The translations under genes and the position numbers were made by a program. Shown here one piece after another: positions 36,113 to 45,121 of a stretch of DNA of 48,076 nucleotides. The stretch comes from Rhodospirillaceae bacterium (lineage in GTDB: Bacteria > Pseudomonadota > Alphaproteobacteria > Rhodospirillales > Rhodospirillaceae). Numbering within the stretch: position 1 is the stretch's first letter; the number at the start of each line of letters is the position of its first letter. The stretch is taken from NCBI GenBank assembly GCA_018666155.1, contig JABJAH010000013.1, positions 1-48,076 on the forward strand. Direction: 5' to 3'. The notes beneath the pieces were generated by a model that ran no database searches, was not told the DNA's origin, and was given only the letters and a program-made list of their open reading frames with translations.

Positions 36113-36130
36113 TGAATCGGGTATGATTCA
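36113..36130 (+). repeat. Small inverted repeat before the PglF-like gene
   Basis: TGAATC at 36113-36118 and GATTCA at 36125-36130 pair perfectly around a 6-base loop, 31 bp before the GTG start and 8 bp after the SDR stop. No U-tract follows. Function unknown. Confidence 0.3.
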
Positions 36131-36161
36131 AGGCTGAATTGTTCGGAATCAGAACACTGTC

Positions 36162-38102
36162 GTGAAATCTATCAGTAAACTCTTCACCCAGCCGCGTAAC
36201 CTGCTCGTATTATTACATGATACGGCGATGGCGTTTTTTGCGGTGGGCGTGGCCTTTTTTCTTCGCCTCGGCGCCCAGGCGTTCGATCAAGTTGAGATCA
36301 TACTTCAGCTTGCGTCCGTATATGCCTGCATTGCTTTGATAATTTATTTGTTCACCGGTTTGTATCGCCACGTCTGGGCCTACGTTTCGTTCGTTGACGC
36401 GGTCAACATCGTACGGTCCGCGACTGGTGTCGCGTTGGCGTTCATCCCACTGATGTTCCTGTTCACCCGCCTCGAAGACGTGCCTCGGTCGGTTCCTTTT
36501 ATTGGCTGGTTTGTTCTGGTCGTTTTTCTCGCCACGCCGCGTTTGACCTTCCGACTCATTAAAGACCGTCGGCTTGGATTCCTGGCTAAAGAAGAAGCGG
36601 CCCGCATTCCGGTGTTGATGGTCGGCGCTGGCGATGAGGCCGCTCACTTTATTCGGGCAACCCAGTTGAACACCTATAGCCGGTATCGGGTCGTCGGCCT
36701 GGTCACCGCAACGCCAGGCCGTGTTGGCCAGCTTATGAATGGGGTCGAAGTGCTCGGCCTAGAGCGGGACGTGAAGTCGATTATTACATCGCTGGCTGCA
36801 CGCAACCTCGCACCCCAACGCCTTATTCTGACGCGCCCCGAGAATACCCGAGAAACTCTCAGGGATCTCTTACGTGTCGCGCAGGATACGGGAGCGGACC
36901 TCACGAAACTTCCGCCTGTTGCCGACTTGCGTGCTTACGATGAACCTGATTTTGCACCACGGCCCATCGCTCTTGAAGATCTTCTTGGCCGGCCGGCCCG
37001 GAGTTTGGATCGCGAAGCCATGGATGCTCTCATCCGCGGCAAGCGTATCCTGGTGACAGGGGCAGGCGGGTCAATTGGCTCCGAATTGATACGACAGATC
37101 GCGGCGGCTGACCCGGCTCATATCTCGATGCTCGATCACGGCGAATTCAATCTCTACTCCATCGAACAGGAAATGCGGCAATCCTGGCCCGACCTGGATA
37201 TGAAACCGATCATTGCTGATGTGCGAGATCGAGGACGGATAAACGCTACGTTTGAATCAGCCAAGCCGGACATCGTCTTCCATGCAGCGGCGCTCAAGCA
37301 TGTTCCCATGGTCGAGTATAATCCGCTCGAAGGCTTAGCAACCAACGCGCTTGGTACCCGGGTGATTGCGGATGCCTGTCTCGCCCACGCAGTGCCAGAA
37401 ATGGTGCTGATATCGACGGATAAGGCGGTTAACCCGGCCAACGTGATGGGTGCCGGAAAACGCCTTGCTGAAATTTATTGTCAGGCGGCAGATGTCGCTA
37501 GCGTCGGCACCCGATTTATCACTGTCCGGTTTGGCAATGTCCTTGGCTCGACCGGTTCAGTTGTACCCTTATTTCAAAAACAACTGGCCGAAGGCGGGCC
37601 GCTGACCGTCACCCACCTGGAAATTGAACGGTACTTTATGACCGTCGGCGAAGCGGTCGAACTCGTTTTACAGGCGGCGGCGTTGGGTCCCGGGCGCAAT
37701 GATCGAGGGGCTATCTACGTTCTCGATATGGGGGCTCCTGTAAAAATCATAGATCTCGCCCGGCAGATCATTCATCTGGCGGGTAAGGTTCCAGATGAAG
37801 ACATCAAAATTAAAATCATCGGGTTGCGTCCAGGCGACAAGCTCACTGAGGAGTTGTTCCATGGTCAGGAACCACCGGTGGGCACCGATATGGATGGCAT
37901 CTTGATTGCGCGTCCAAGGGTCAGCGCGTTTGAGACCATCGCCGCGCGGCTGGATCATCTCAACGACGCCTGCACCCGGCAGCAAGAATCCGCTGCGTTG
38001 GAGGTGCTAACGGATTTGGTGCCCGAGCTTTCGCGGCCCGAGCGCGCTCAATCGGGCCCTACCGATCACGTCTCATCACCGCATCTGAAGATCGTCAAAT
38101 AA
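36162..38102 (+). CDS. PglF/WbpM-type membrane nucleotide-sugar 4,6-dehydratase
   Basis: A 646-residue protein: four N-terminal membrane helices (roughly 14-36, 47-69, 84-105 and 111-129), a first Rossmann-like domain, and a large extended-SDR domain beginning ILVTGAGGSIGSEL at 296-309. Catalytic region is STDKAVNPANVMGAGK with Thr419, Met429 in place of the usual Tyr, and Lys433, the arrangement of the FlaA1/PglF/WbpM group. These remove water from UDP-GlcNAc to a 4-keto-6-deoxy sugar, the first step to bacillosamine, QuiNAc or legionaminate. Start is GTG at 36162. Campylobacter LegB is a soluble enzyme, so this membrane type may serve in its stead or a separate glycan. Confidence 0.92.
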   Translation: MKSISKLFTQPRNLLVLLHDTAMAFFAVGVAFFLRLGAQAFDQVEIILQLASVYACIALIIYLFTGLYRHVWAYVSFVDAVNIVRSATGVALAFIPLMFLFTRLEDVPRSVPFIGWFVLVVFLATPRLTFRLIKDRRLGFLAKEEAARIPVLMVGAGDEAAHFIRATQLNTYSRYRVVGLVTATPGRVGQLMNGVEVLGLERDVKSIITSLAARNLAPQRLILTRPENTRETLRDLLRVAQDTGADLTKLPPVADLRAYDEPDFAPRPIALEDLLGRPARSLDREAMDALIRGKRILVTGAGGSIGSELIRQIAAADPAHISMLDHGEFNLYSIEQEMRQSWPDLDMKPIIADVRDRGRINATFESAKPDIVFHAAALKHVPMVEYNPLEGLATNALGTRVIADACLAHAVPEMVLISTDKAVNPANVMGAGKRLAEIYCQAADVASVGTRFITVRFGNVLGSTGSVVPLFQKQLAEGGPLTVTHLEIERYFMTVGEAVELVLQAAALGPGRNDRGAIYVLDMGAPVKIIDLARQIIHLAGKVPDEDIKIKIIGLRPGDKLTEELFHGQEPPVGTDMDGILIARPRVSAFETIAARLDHLNDACTRQQESAALEVLTDLVPELSRPERAQSGPTDHVSSPHLKIVK

Positions 38103-38197
38103 TTCAGCATCAGGCGGTGCCTAAGGCGTTTTCCCTCAGCATGAGCCATGCTACACCCCGGCTCTCGCGTTTAATCGTCTGATCATTTGAGGTGACC

Positions 38198-39775
38198 ATG
38201 CCCGCTTCCGCCGTGCGCCGTGCGCTGTTGTCTGTTTCCGATAAAACCGGCCTCGTTGAGTTCGCTACATTCTTAAGCGGTCAGGGCGTCGAATTGGTTT
38301 CCACCGGCGGTACGGCCAAAGCAATTGCGGATGCTGGCCTTGCGGTTCGAGAAGTCTCCGACCTCACTGGTTTTCCGGAGATGCTCGATGGTCGCGTCAA
38401 AACCCTTCACCCGAACGTCCACGGGGGCCTACTCGGCGTGCGCGGCAATGCGGACCACGAAGCAACTATGGCCGATCATGGCATTGCACCGATCGATCTG
38501 GTGGTGGTCAATCTGTATCCTTTTGAAAACACCGTCGCCGCCGGCGCTGATTTCGAGACCTGTATCGAGAACATTGATATTGGTGGCCCAGCCATGATCC
38601 GGTCCGCCGCCAAAAACCATGCTGGCGTGGCCGTGATTGTTGACTCGCAAGATTACGCTGAAGTCCAAACCAACATGGAGGCCAATGCCGGTGCGGTTTC
38701 AGATGACCTCCGCACCATTCTTGCAGCGCGCGCGTTTTCGCGGACCGCGGCTTATGACAGCGCCATCTCGACATGGTTCTCCGATCAACTCGGCGATGCT
38801 TTTCCACGCTGGCTTTCGGTCGCTGGCACCAAGAAACAAGATCTGCGATACGGCGAAAACCCTCATCAGCAGGCCGCCCTGTATCTTTCTGGAGACGCCC
38901 GCCCCGGGGTCGCAACGGCCGAGAAAATTCAAGGCAAGGAACTCAGTTACAACAACATCAATGACACCGATGCCGCGTTCGAGCTCGTCGCAGAGTTTGA
39001 TCGCCCGGCGGTGGCGATTATCAAACACGCCAACCCCTGTGGTGTTGCCGTCGCCGATAATTGTTTGTCGGCTTATGCTAAAGCCCTAGCCTGCGATCCC
39101 GTATCGGCCTTCGGCGGCATTGTTGCGCTTAACCGTCCTCTCGACGGTGCTCTTGCCACGGAAATCACGAAACTCTTTACTGAGGTCGTCATTGCGCCCG
39201 ATGCCGACGATGAGGCGCGCGCTAAGTTTGCCAAAAAGAAAAACCTCCGCCTTCTTCTGACCGGTGAGATGCCCGACGTGTCCGAGACCGCGCGCATGGT
39301 GAAGCCGGTTGCGGGCGGATTGTTGGCCCAGTCAAAAGACACCGGTCATATTACGGCCGACGATTTAAAAACCGTGACCAAGGTCACACCCACCGACGAT
39401 CAAACTGCAGACATGCTGTTTGCGTTCACGATCGCCAAGCACGTTAAGTCGAACACCATTGTCTATGCTAAAGACGGCGCCACGGTCGGCATCGGCGCGG
39501 GGCAAATGAGCCGGGTCGACTCTGCCCGTATTGCTGCCGCCAAAGCGATGGATGCGGCTAAGGAAGCGGGGCTTGATACGCCGGCCACTGTTGGCTCAGT
39601 CGTGGCGTCCGATGCGTTCTTCCCCTTTACCGATGGGCTTTTGGCGGCCGTCGAAGCAGGGGCCACGGCGGTTATTCAGCCCGGTGGGTCGATCCGTGAC
39701 GATGAGGTGATTGCCGCTGCCGATGACAAAGGTTTGGCTATGGTGTTTACGGGCATGCGCCACTTCCGTCACTAA
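38198..39775 (+). CDS. purH: Bifunctional AICAR transformylase/IMP cyclohydrolase
   Basis: Catalyses the last two steps of IMP synthesis. The 525-residue product has an N-terminal methylglyoxal-synthase-like cyclohydrolase domain ([14 protein letters not shown] near 10-23, [19 protein letters not shown]) and a C-terminal AICAR transformylase domain ([19 protein letters not shown], and the terminal [15 protein letters not shown] region). The ATG at 38198 is chosen because GAGGT lies 4 bases upstream; a GTG at 38192 overlaps that site. It stands between the glycan block and the lipid A-type operon and is convergent with the MFS gene. Confidence 0.97.
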   Translation: MPASAVRRALLSVSDKTGLVEFATFLSGQGVELVSTGGTAKAIADAGLAVREVSDLTGFPEMLDGRVKTLHPNVHGGLLGVRGNADHEATMADHGIAPIDLVVVNLYPFENTVAAGADFETCIENIDIGGPAMIRSAAKNHAGVAVIVDSQDYAEVQTNMEANAGAVSDDLRTILAARAFSRTAAYDSAISTWFSDQLGDAFPRWLSVAGTKKQDLRYGENPHQQAALYLSGDARPGVATAEKIQGKELSYNNINDTDAAFELVAEFDRPAVAIIKHANPCGVAVADNCLSAYAKALACDPVSAFGGIVALNRPLDGALATEITKLFTEVVIAPDADDEARAKFAKKKNLRLLLTGEMPDVSETARMVKPVAGGLLAQSKDTGHITADDLKTVTKVTPTDDQTADMLFAFTIAKHVKSNTIVYAKDGATVGIGAGQMSRVDSARIAAAKAMDAAKEAGLDTPATVGSVVASDAFFPFTDGLLAAVEAGATAVIQPGGSIRDDEVIAAADDKGLAMVFTGMRHFRH

Positions 39776-39795
39776 TCGCGGTGCCTAAGATCAGC

Positions 39796-41079
39796 TTAAG
39801 ACGAACGGTCAGGCTCTTTAACGGTTTGAAGAAGAATTAGACCGACAACCAGAAAAACTAGAATTGTTGCCATGCCGATCCGCTGGCTGCCTGCTAGGAC
39901 GGTGACCGCACCGACGATGAACGGCCCGGCGAAGCTGGTGACTTTTCCAGAGACCGCGAATAGACCAAACATTTCGCCGCGTATTTCTGGCGGTGCGAGA
40001 CGCGCCATAAGGGTCCGGCTCGCGGCCTGCACCGGGCCAAAGAAGGTGCTCATGATCAGCGCGGTCACCCAAAACTGAGGCACAGTTTGGGCCACCAGCA
40101 CACCGACGGCTGAGGCCGTCAACGCGACCAAACTAATTGTCAGGGTCCGTTTTGACCCATAGCGATCATCAACCCAGCCAAATACAGCTGCCCCTAAACC
40201 GGCCGTCACATTCAGCGCGATGCCGAAGACAATAATGTCTTCTAATGTCATCCCGAAGGTTCCAGCCGCGTAGATACCGCCAAAGGCGAACATGGTGTTG
40301 ACGCCATCGATGTAGATCATGCGGGCGATCAGGAATCGGAAACTGTTGGCATGTTGCCGGGCATTGCGGATCGTTGCGACCAATGCCGCAAGACCCTGCC
40401 TCACAGCGGTGCCGAGCGGCATCCCAGTTTTTGGACTGTCCGGTGTAAACGCGAACAGTGGCCAGGTGAATAGCGCGATCCAGACGGCGGTCAGTAGCAT
40501 GGTCGCCCGCACATGTTCCGCGTTACTTTTGTCCAACCCGAACGGCGCCGGATCTGCTTGGACAAAGCCGATGAGGGCAAGGACCAAGCAGATCAAGCCA
40601 CCGGCATAGCCTAGTCCCCAGGCCAGACCGGAGACGCGGCCAAGCCGGTTGGGCGTGGTCAGGTCCGGCAGCATGGTGTTGTAGAAAACCAAGCCAACCT
40701 CGAAACCGACCGTTCCGAACACCGCGACAGTGAGAGCGAGAGGAATTGAGTCAGGGCCTGGTGCCGCGAACCACAGGGCTGCTGTTGCCACCACGCACAG
40801 CAGAGTGAAGAACGCTAACCAAGGTTTCCGTCGCCCCGTGTGATCGGCTATTGCGCCGGCGATGGGGCTGGTGAGGGCGATGATCAGCCCGGCGATTCCC
40901 GTTGCTGTTCCCCACAACGCCGTCCCCGTCTCTACATCCGGTGCGATGGCTTGGGTGAAGTAGGCAGAAAATACGAAGGTTGAGACAACGGTGGTAAAGC
41001 CAGAGTTGCCAAAATCAAACAAAGCCCACGACCAAAGGGCCCTGCGGCTGGCTGGCTTGGCAGTGATCGCCGTGCTCAT
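39796..41079 (-). CDS. MFS transporter, UMF1/Atg22-like
   Basis: A 427-residue protein with about 12 membrane helices. The N-terminus WALFDFGNSGFTTVV near 18-32 is a hallmark of the UMF1/Atg22-like branch, and a conserved ADHTGRRKPWL loop follows helix 2. The substrate is unknown. Its ATG overlaps the stop of the Gfo/Idh gene (ATGA at 41076-41079), so it is translationally coupled to the sugar oxidoreductase-aminotransferase pair. Confidence 0.88.
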   Translation of the reverse strand: MSTAITAKPASRRALWSWALFDFGNSGFTTVVSTFVFSAYFTQAIAPDVETGTALWGTATGIAGLIIALTSPIAGAIADHTGRRKPWLAFFTLLCVVATAALWFAAPGPDSIPLALTVAVFGTVGFEVGLVFYNTMLPDLTTPNRLGRVSGLAWGLGYAGGLICLVLALIGFVQADPAPFGLDKSNAEHVRATMLLTAVWIALFTWPLFAFTPDSPKTGMPLGTAVRQGLAALVATIRNARQHANSFRFLIARMIYIDGVNTMFAFGGIYAAGTFGMTLEDIIVFGIALNVTAGLGAAVFGWVDDRYGSKRTLTISLVALTASAVGVLVAQTVPQFWVTALIMSTFFGPVQAASRTLMARLAPPEIRGEMFGLFAVSGKVTSFAGPFIVGAVTVLAGSQRIGMATILVFLVVGLILLQTVKEPDRSS

Positions 41080-41999
41080 AGGAGTCCGGCGTTTTCGCGC
41101 ACGCGATTGGCCAGTCGGAGAGCAGCCAGACCGTCCTGTCCTGTTGCCGCCGCTGTCTCGCCGCCACGCACTGCTGCGATAAACGACGCCAACTGAGCCC
41201 GCAACGGGTCCGTCTTATCGACAACCAATGGCGTCGATAGATCATCCACAATCCGTGTGACGGTTTTCTCTGTAAAGTCGAGTTTCAAAACCGATTCTGT
41301 TGTTTCTATGGATAGGCTTCGGTCTTGCGTGGATGCAACCCGGCTGACATCAAAGGACGCCGTGACGCCGGAGTCCAAAGCGAGCATCGCTGTCACATGG
41401 TGCTCGGTGCTGCCGGGTGCACACGAAATAGAAGTCACTGCGCCGACTTCTAGAGTGTTGAGCAGATCGAGGTCGTGAATCATAAGATCAAGCACTGCGT
41501 CGACGTCATAGCTGCGATCAGCCGCGGGGTTAAATCGTCGTGCTGAAAGCGACGTAACCCTGCTACCGTTTTTGAGGTCGTCATCCAACGCAAATTTCAA
41601 ACTGGTGATTGCTGGGTTGAAGCGTTCCACATGACCGATTCTAAGACAGGCCTTGCCGGCTGCGGCAGCGTTTATCATCACGACGGCATCGTCGTCGGTT
41701 GCCGCTATTGGTTTTTCAACCAGACACGACACACCAGATGAAAGCAAAGGCACGGCAATCGCCGCATGGTGTTGAGTCGGGACAGCGATAATCGCCATAT
41801 CAATTTGATCAAGTAATGCATCTAGGTCGGTGGCCGCTTGACTGCCGGTGTCTTTGGCGACTTGCGTCGTGACATCCGGTCTTTCATCAAAGACCGCAGC
41901 CAGAGTTACGTTTGCTGTATCTGTGCACGTCCGCACATGATGCATGCCCATGCGTCCCAGTCCGATAACGGCCGCCCGCAATGCTGAGTGAACTGTCAT
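41076..41999 (-). CDS. Gfo/Idh/MocA sugar oxidoreductase, GnnA/WlbA-like
   Basis: A 307-residue NAD(P)-dependent oxidoreductase. Nucleotide motif AVIGLGRMGMHH at 10-21, the EKP triplet with its catalytic Lys at 95-97, HVERFNPA at 123-130, and DLMIHDLD at 171-178 with His175 are visible. It follows a DegT aminotransferase on the same strand by 14 bp. An oxidoreductase with such an aminotransferase makes 3-amino sugars: GnnA/GnnB give UDP-GlcNAc3N for lipid A, and WlbA/WbpB-WbpE give diamino uronates. The divergent msbA gene favours the lipid A role; this is inference. Confidence 0.87.
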   Translation of the reverse strand: MTVHSALRAAVIGLGRMGMHHVRTCTDTANVTLAAVFDERPDVTTQVAKDTGSQAATDLDALLDQIDMAIIAVPTQHHAAIAVPLLSSGVSCLVEKPIAATDDDAVVMINAAAAGKACLRIGHVERFNPAITSLKFALDDDLKNGSRVTSLSARRFNPAADRSYDVDAVLDLMIHDLDLLNTLEVGAVTSISCAPGSTEHHVTAMLALDSGVTASFDVSRVASTQDRSLSIETTESVLKLDFTEKTVTRIVDDLSTPLVVDKTDPLRAQLASFIAAVRGGETAAATGQDGLAALRLANRVRENAGLL

Positions 42000-42013
42000 T
42001 TTTTGCTGTGGTC

Positions 42014-43153
42014 TTACGACGAAAGAGCCGCCCGCACGGCGGCAATGATGCGAGCTTGAGCGTCAGGCTCTAAATATGGATGCATCGGCAAACTGACGAC
42101 CTGTTCTGCCAGGCGATCCGTTACAGGCAAACCGTTACCGGCAACCGGATAACTCCGGTAGGGGCCTTGAGCGTGCAACGGCCGTGGGTAAAACAAGGCA
42201 GTCGGGATGCCTTCTGCGGCCAGCGTTTCGACGATGGTGTCGCGACGGTCTGACACTAGCGTGTACTGAGCCCAGACAGAGGTTGCATCATCAATGAGCT
42301 GCGGTGTCTGCACAACGTCTGACAAGCCGTCGCTATACCGCTGAGCAACATCGTTTCGTTCCGCGCATTCGTCGTCGAAGATTTTCAATTTCTCAAGCAA
42401 GACAGCCGCTTGTATGGAATCAAAGCGCGCGGTGAGGCCTAAACATTTTGCGTCGGCCGACCCGCCACCGTTGCCGTGCACCCGAACGCACTTCATGCGT
42501 TCATAGAGATCTGTGTCGTCGGTCAGAACGGCGCCACCGTCGCCGTAACAAGACAGGGGCTTTGACGGATAAAAACTCGTTCCCGTGACACGCCCCAAGG
42601 TGCCGAGTGGGGATCCTTTGTAGGTTGCGCCAAAGGCTTGCGCCGCATCGTCGAGAATCCAAAGCCCGTTTTGATCGGCAATGTCACGGATGGGGTCAAA
42701 GTCGACCGGCTGTCCAAAAAGATCGACAGTCATGATAGCTTTTGCGCTGAGCCCGGCCTGTTCAGCGGCGCTCAGCCCAGCTTTTAGGCTGTCGGCATCC
42801 ATATTAAATGTGTGCGGATCAACATCGACGAAAACCGGGGTCGCGCCGCGCAAAGCGACAACCTCCGGAGAAGACGTAAATGTAAAGGATGGGACTAGGA
42901 CGGCGTCACCGGGTCCAATGTCTGCGGCCATCAAAGGTAGGATTAGGGCATCAGTGCCGCTGGCGCAGGTCAGGCAATGGGCGGCGCCGGTGCGCTCGGC
43001 CAGCTGGCTTTCTACATCGGCAACCTCGGGGCCCATGATGAACGCACCGTGATCGAGGACGCGACGAATGGCTGCATCGATTTGATCAGAAATGCGGGAC
43101 CGCTGCGCTTGTAGATCGATAAAGGGTAGCGGTGAAGACGCAGTATCGCGCAT
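42014..43153 (-). CDS. DegT/DnrJ/EryC1 sugar aminotransferase, WbpE/GnnB-like
   Basis: A 379-residue fold-type I PLP aminotransferase. It opens PFIDLQAQRSRISDQID and has the CASGTDAL phosphate loop, the LDDAAQAFGA segment with the pyridine-nitrogen Asp, and the Schiff-base Lys198 in YPSKPLSCYGDGGA. The overall pattern resembles WbpE/WlbC 3-amino-sugar transaminases more than C4 transaminases such as PglE or LegC, judged by eye. ATG at 43153 is used, with AGGTG nine bases upstream; a GTG at 43165 is possible. First gene of an operon with the oxidoreductase and MFS genes. Confidence 0.9.
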   Translation of the reverse strand: MRDTASSPLPFIDLQAQRSRISDQIDAAIRRVLDHGAFIMGPEVADVESQLAERTGAAHCLTCASGTDALILPLMAADIGPGDAVLVPSFTFTSSPEVVALRGATPVFVDVDPHTFNMDADSLKAGLSAAEQAGLSAKAIMTVDLFGQPVDFDPIRDIADQNGLWILDDAAQAFGATYKGSPLGTLGRVTGTSFYPSKPLSCYGDGGAVLTDDTDLYERMKCVRVHGNGGGSADAKCLGLTARFDSIQAAVLLEKLKIFDDECAERNDVAQRYSDGLSDVVQTPQLIDDATSVWAQYTLVSDRRDTIVETLAAEGIPTALFYPRPLHAQGPYRSYPVAGNGLPVTDRLAEQVVSLPMHPYLEPDAQARIIAAVRAALSS

Positions 43154-43339
43154 AAAGCGAAACACCTACTTGAAGGCCGGAAGGGAATGCCTGCTGGAGC
43201 AAGCCGCACGGGCGTTTAAATGATTGCCCAACCTACAACTTACGCCTGACTCTTGTAAATGTGGGGTCGGTCGATTGAAGCGGACCACGCGCTGCTCTAG
43301 ACATGGTCGAACCCGCACCGTTAACTGCTCCGTATAGTT

Positions 43340-45121
43340 ATGTCTAAAGCAGAAAAACATACTCAATCAGGCCCCTTGCTGCGCCGCCTTGTGCGAGAAG
43401 CTGTTGCGCCCTATGGCTCGCGCGTCGCCCTGGCCGCCGTTTTCATGGTGCTTGTGGCGGCAATGACAGCCGCCCTAGCGTGGCTCATGGATCCGGTCGT
43501 TAATCGGGTTTTCGTCGAACGGCGGAGTGATTTGCTGTGGTCTGTGGGGGGTGCCGTGTTTGCCGTCTTCACCATTAAAGGGGTGGCGACTTATGCCCAG
43601 ACCGTGCTCATGACCGGCGTCGGCCAGAGCGTGCTTATGGACATGCAAAACCGCTTGTTCCGCCACTTGATGACCCAAGACCTGGCATTTTTTCAGCGCC
43701 AGACGACCGGCGGCCTCATGTCCCGGTTTACCACCGACATCGGCATGATGCGACAAGCGGTTTCGACAGCGCTGACCGGGCTCGGCAAAGATAGTTTGTC
43801 GGTAATCTTTCTCGTCGGTGTTATGTTTTATCAAGACTGGTTACTAGCGACGGTCGCATTCGTTGTCTTTCCGGCAACGGTCATTCCGATCACGAGGTTA
43901 GGTCGTAGGCTGCGTCATGTCACAGCCGATACCCAGGCCCAGACGGGTGGATTGATGACCGTCCTGCAGCAGACCTTTACAGGCATGCGTCTGATCAAAT
44001 CCTATCGCATGGAAGATTATGAGTCTGAACGGGCTGCGGCGATGACGCGCTCCGTGCGCGACCTTGTGATGCGGGCTGAGCGGGTTAAAGCGTTGTCGAG
44101 CCCATTAATGGAGACGATTGGTGGTGTGGCTGTCACGATTGTCATCGTTTATGGCGGCTGGCGGGTGATTCAAGACACGACGACGCCCGGCGCTTTTTTC
44201 TCTTTCATCACGGCCTTGTTAATGGCGTATCGTCCGATGAAAGCGTTGGCCAATCTCAACGCCCAAATTCAAGAAGGCCTCGCCGGCGCTGAACGCCTAT
44301 TCGCCATTCTGGATGAAAAACCAAATCTCACGGAGGCAGAAAGTGCGAAGCCTCTCACGGTTTCTGGCGGCGGGATTGTTTTTGAGCACGTTTCTTTTTC
44401 CTACGACGACGGCAAGGCCGCTCTGCATGATGTCTCGTTCGAGGCGCAAGCCGGTAAAACCACAGCGTTGGTTGGGCCATCCGGCGCAGGCAAAACCACA
44501 CTTCTAAATTTGGTCCCCCGCTTTTTTGATCCCGATTCCGGCCGTGTCTTGATTGACGCGCAGAATATCCGAGACGTCACAATCGAATCCTTGCGGTCAT
44601 CGGTTGCTCTTGTTTCACAAGATGTACTTCTGTTCGATGACTCTGTACGCGCCAATATTCGCTTTGGCAGGCCCAACGCGACGGATGATGAAATTGCGGA
44701 TGCCGCGCGGACAGCGGGTGCAGAAGAATTCATTCTCACTATGGCCGACGGCTACGACACGCTGGTCGGAGAGCGTGGCGAGTCATTGTCCGGCGGACAA
44801 CGGCAACGCATTGCGATTGCCCGTGCCGTTCTCAAGAATGCGCCTATTCTCCTTCTTGATGAGGCGACAAGCGCGTTGGATGCTGAAACCGAAACGCAGA
44901 TTCAAACGGCCATGGATGCGCTTCGCAAGGGCCGGACGACGGTTGTTATCGCGCACCGATTAGCAACGGTTCAGCACGCCGATTGTATTCACGTCGTTGT
45001 TGACGGTCGTGTCGTTGAAAGCGGAACCCACGATGAGTTGGTGAAGAATGACGCGACATACGCACGTCTTAGTGCCTTGCAATTCTCACCGCGTGATCAG
45101 GTACCCTCAGTGGTATCCTGA
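43340..45121 (+). CDS. msbA: MsbA-type lipid A/lipid exporter (ABC half-transporter)
   Basis: A 593-residue fusion of a six-helix membrane domain (about 25-320) and an ABC ATPase. The ATPase has Walker A GPSGAGKTT at 379-387, Q-loop LVSQDVLLFDD, signature LSGGQ at 483-487, Walker B ILLLDEATSALD and the switch His in IAHRLAT. The membrane-domain motif FFQRQTTGGLMSRFTTDI is typical of MsbA/LipidA exporters. It is divergent from the aminotransferase gene across about 186 bp, in which I see no clear promoter. Its 3' end overlaps the convergent GT41 gene by 25 bp. MsbA assignment within the ABC-B family is likely but not certain. Confidence 0.85.
   Translation: MSKAEKHTQSGPLLRRLVREAVAPYGSRVALAAVFMVLVAAMTAALAWLMDPVVNRVFVERRSDLLWSVGGAVFAVFTIKGVATYAQTVLMTGVGQSVLMDMQNRLFRHLMTQDLAFFQRQTTGGLMSRFTTDIGMMRQAVSTALTGLGKDSLSVIFLVGVMFYQDWLLATVAFVVFPATVIPITRLGRRLRHVTADTQAQTGGLMTVLQQTFTGMRLIKSYRMEDYESERAAAMTRSVRDLVMRAERVKALSSPLMETIGGVAVTIVIVYGGWRVIQDTTTPGAFFSFITALLMAYRPMKALANLNAQIQEGLAGAERLFAILDEKPNLTEAESAKPLTVSGGGIVFEHVSFSYDDGKAALHDVSFEAQAGKTTALVGPSGAGKTTLLNLVPRFFDPDSGRVLIDAQNIRDVTIESLRSSVALVSQDVLLFDDSVRANIRFGRPNATDDEIADAARTAGAEEFILTMADGYDTLVGERGESLSGGQRQRIAIARAVLKNAPILLLDEATSALDAETETQIQTAMDALRKGRTTVVIAHRLATVQHADCIHVVVDGRVVESGTHDELVKNDATYARLSALQFSPRDQVPSVVS

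Noticed and set aside
38114..39789. The 12-mer GCGGTGCCTAAG occurs on both sides of purH (38114-38125 and 39778-39789).
   Set aside because: Dozens of 12-base matches are expected by chance in 48 kb, no insertion-type gene lies between them, and purH is a core gene; not called as a direct repeat of an element.
42014..43153. Reading the DegT aminotransferase as LegC of the legionaminate pathway
   Set aside because: Its sequence is closer by eye to WbpE-type 3-amino-sugar transaminases, and it is in an operon with a Gfo/Idh oxidoreductase, which a C4 transaminase does not need. Kept only as an alternative.
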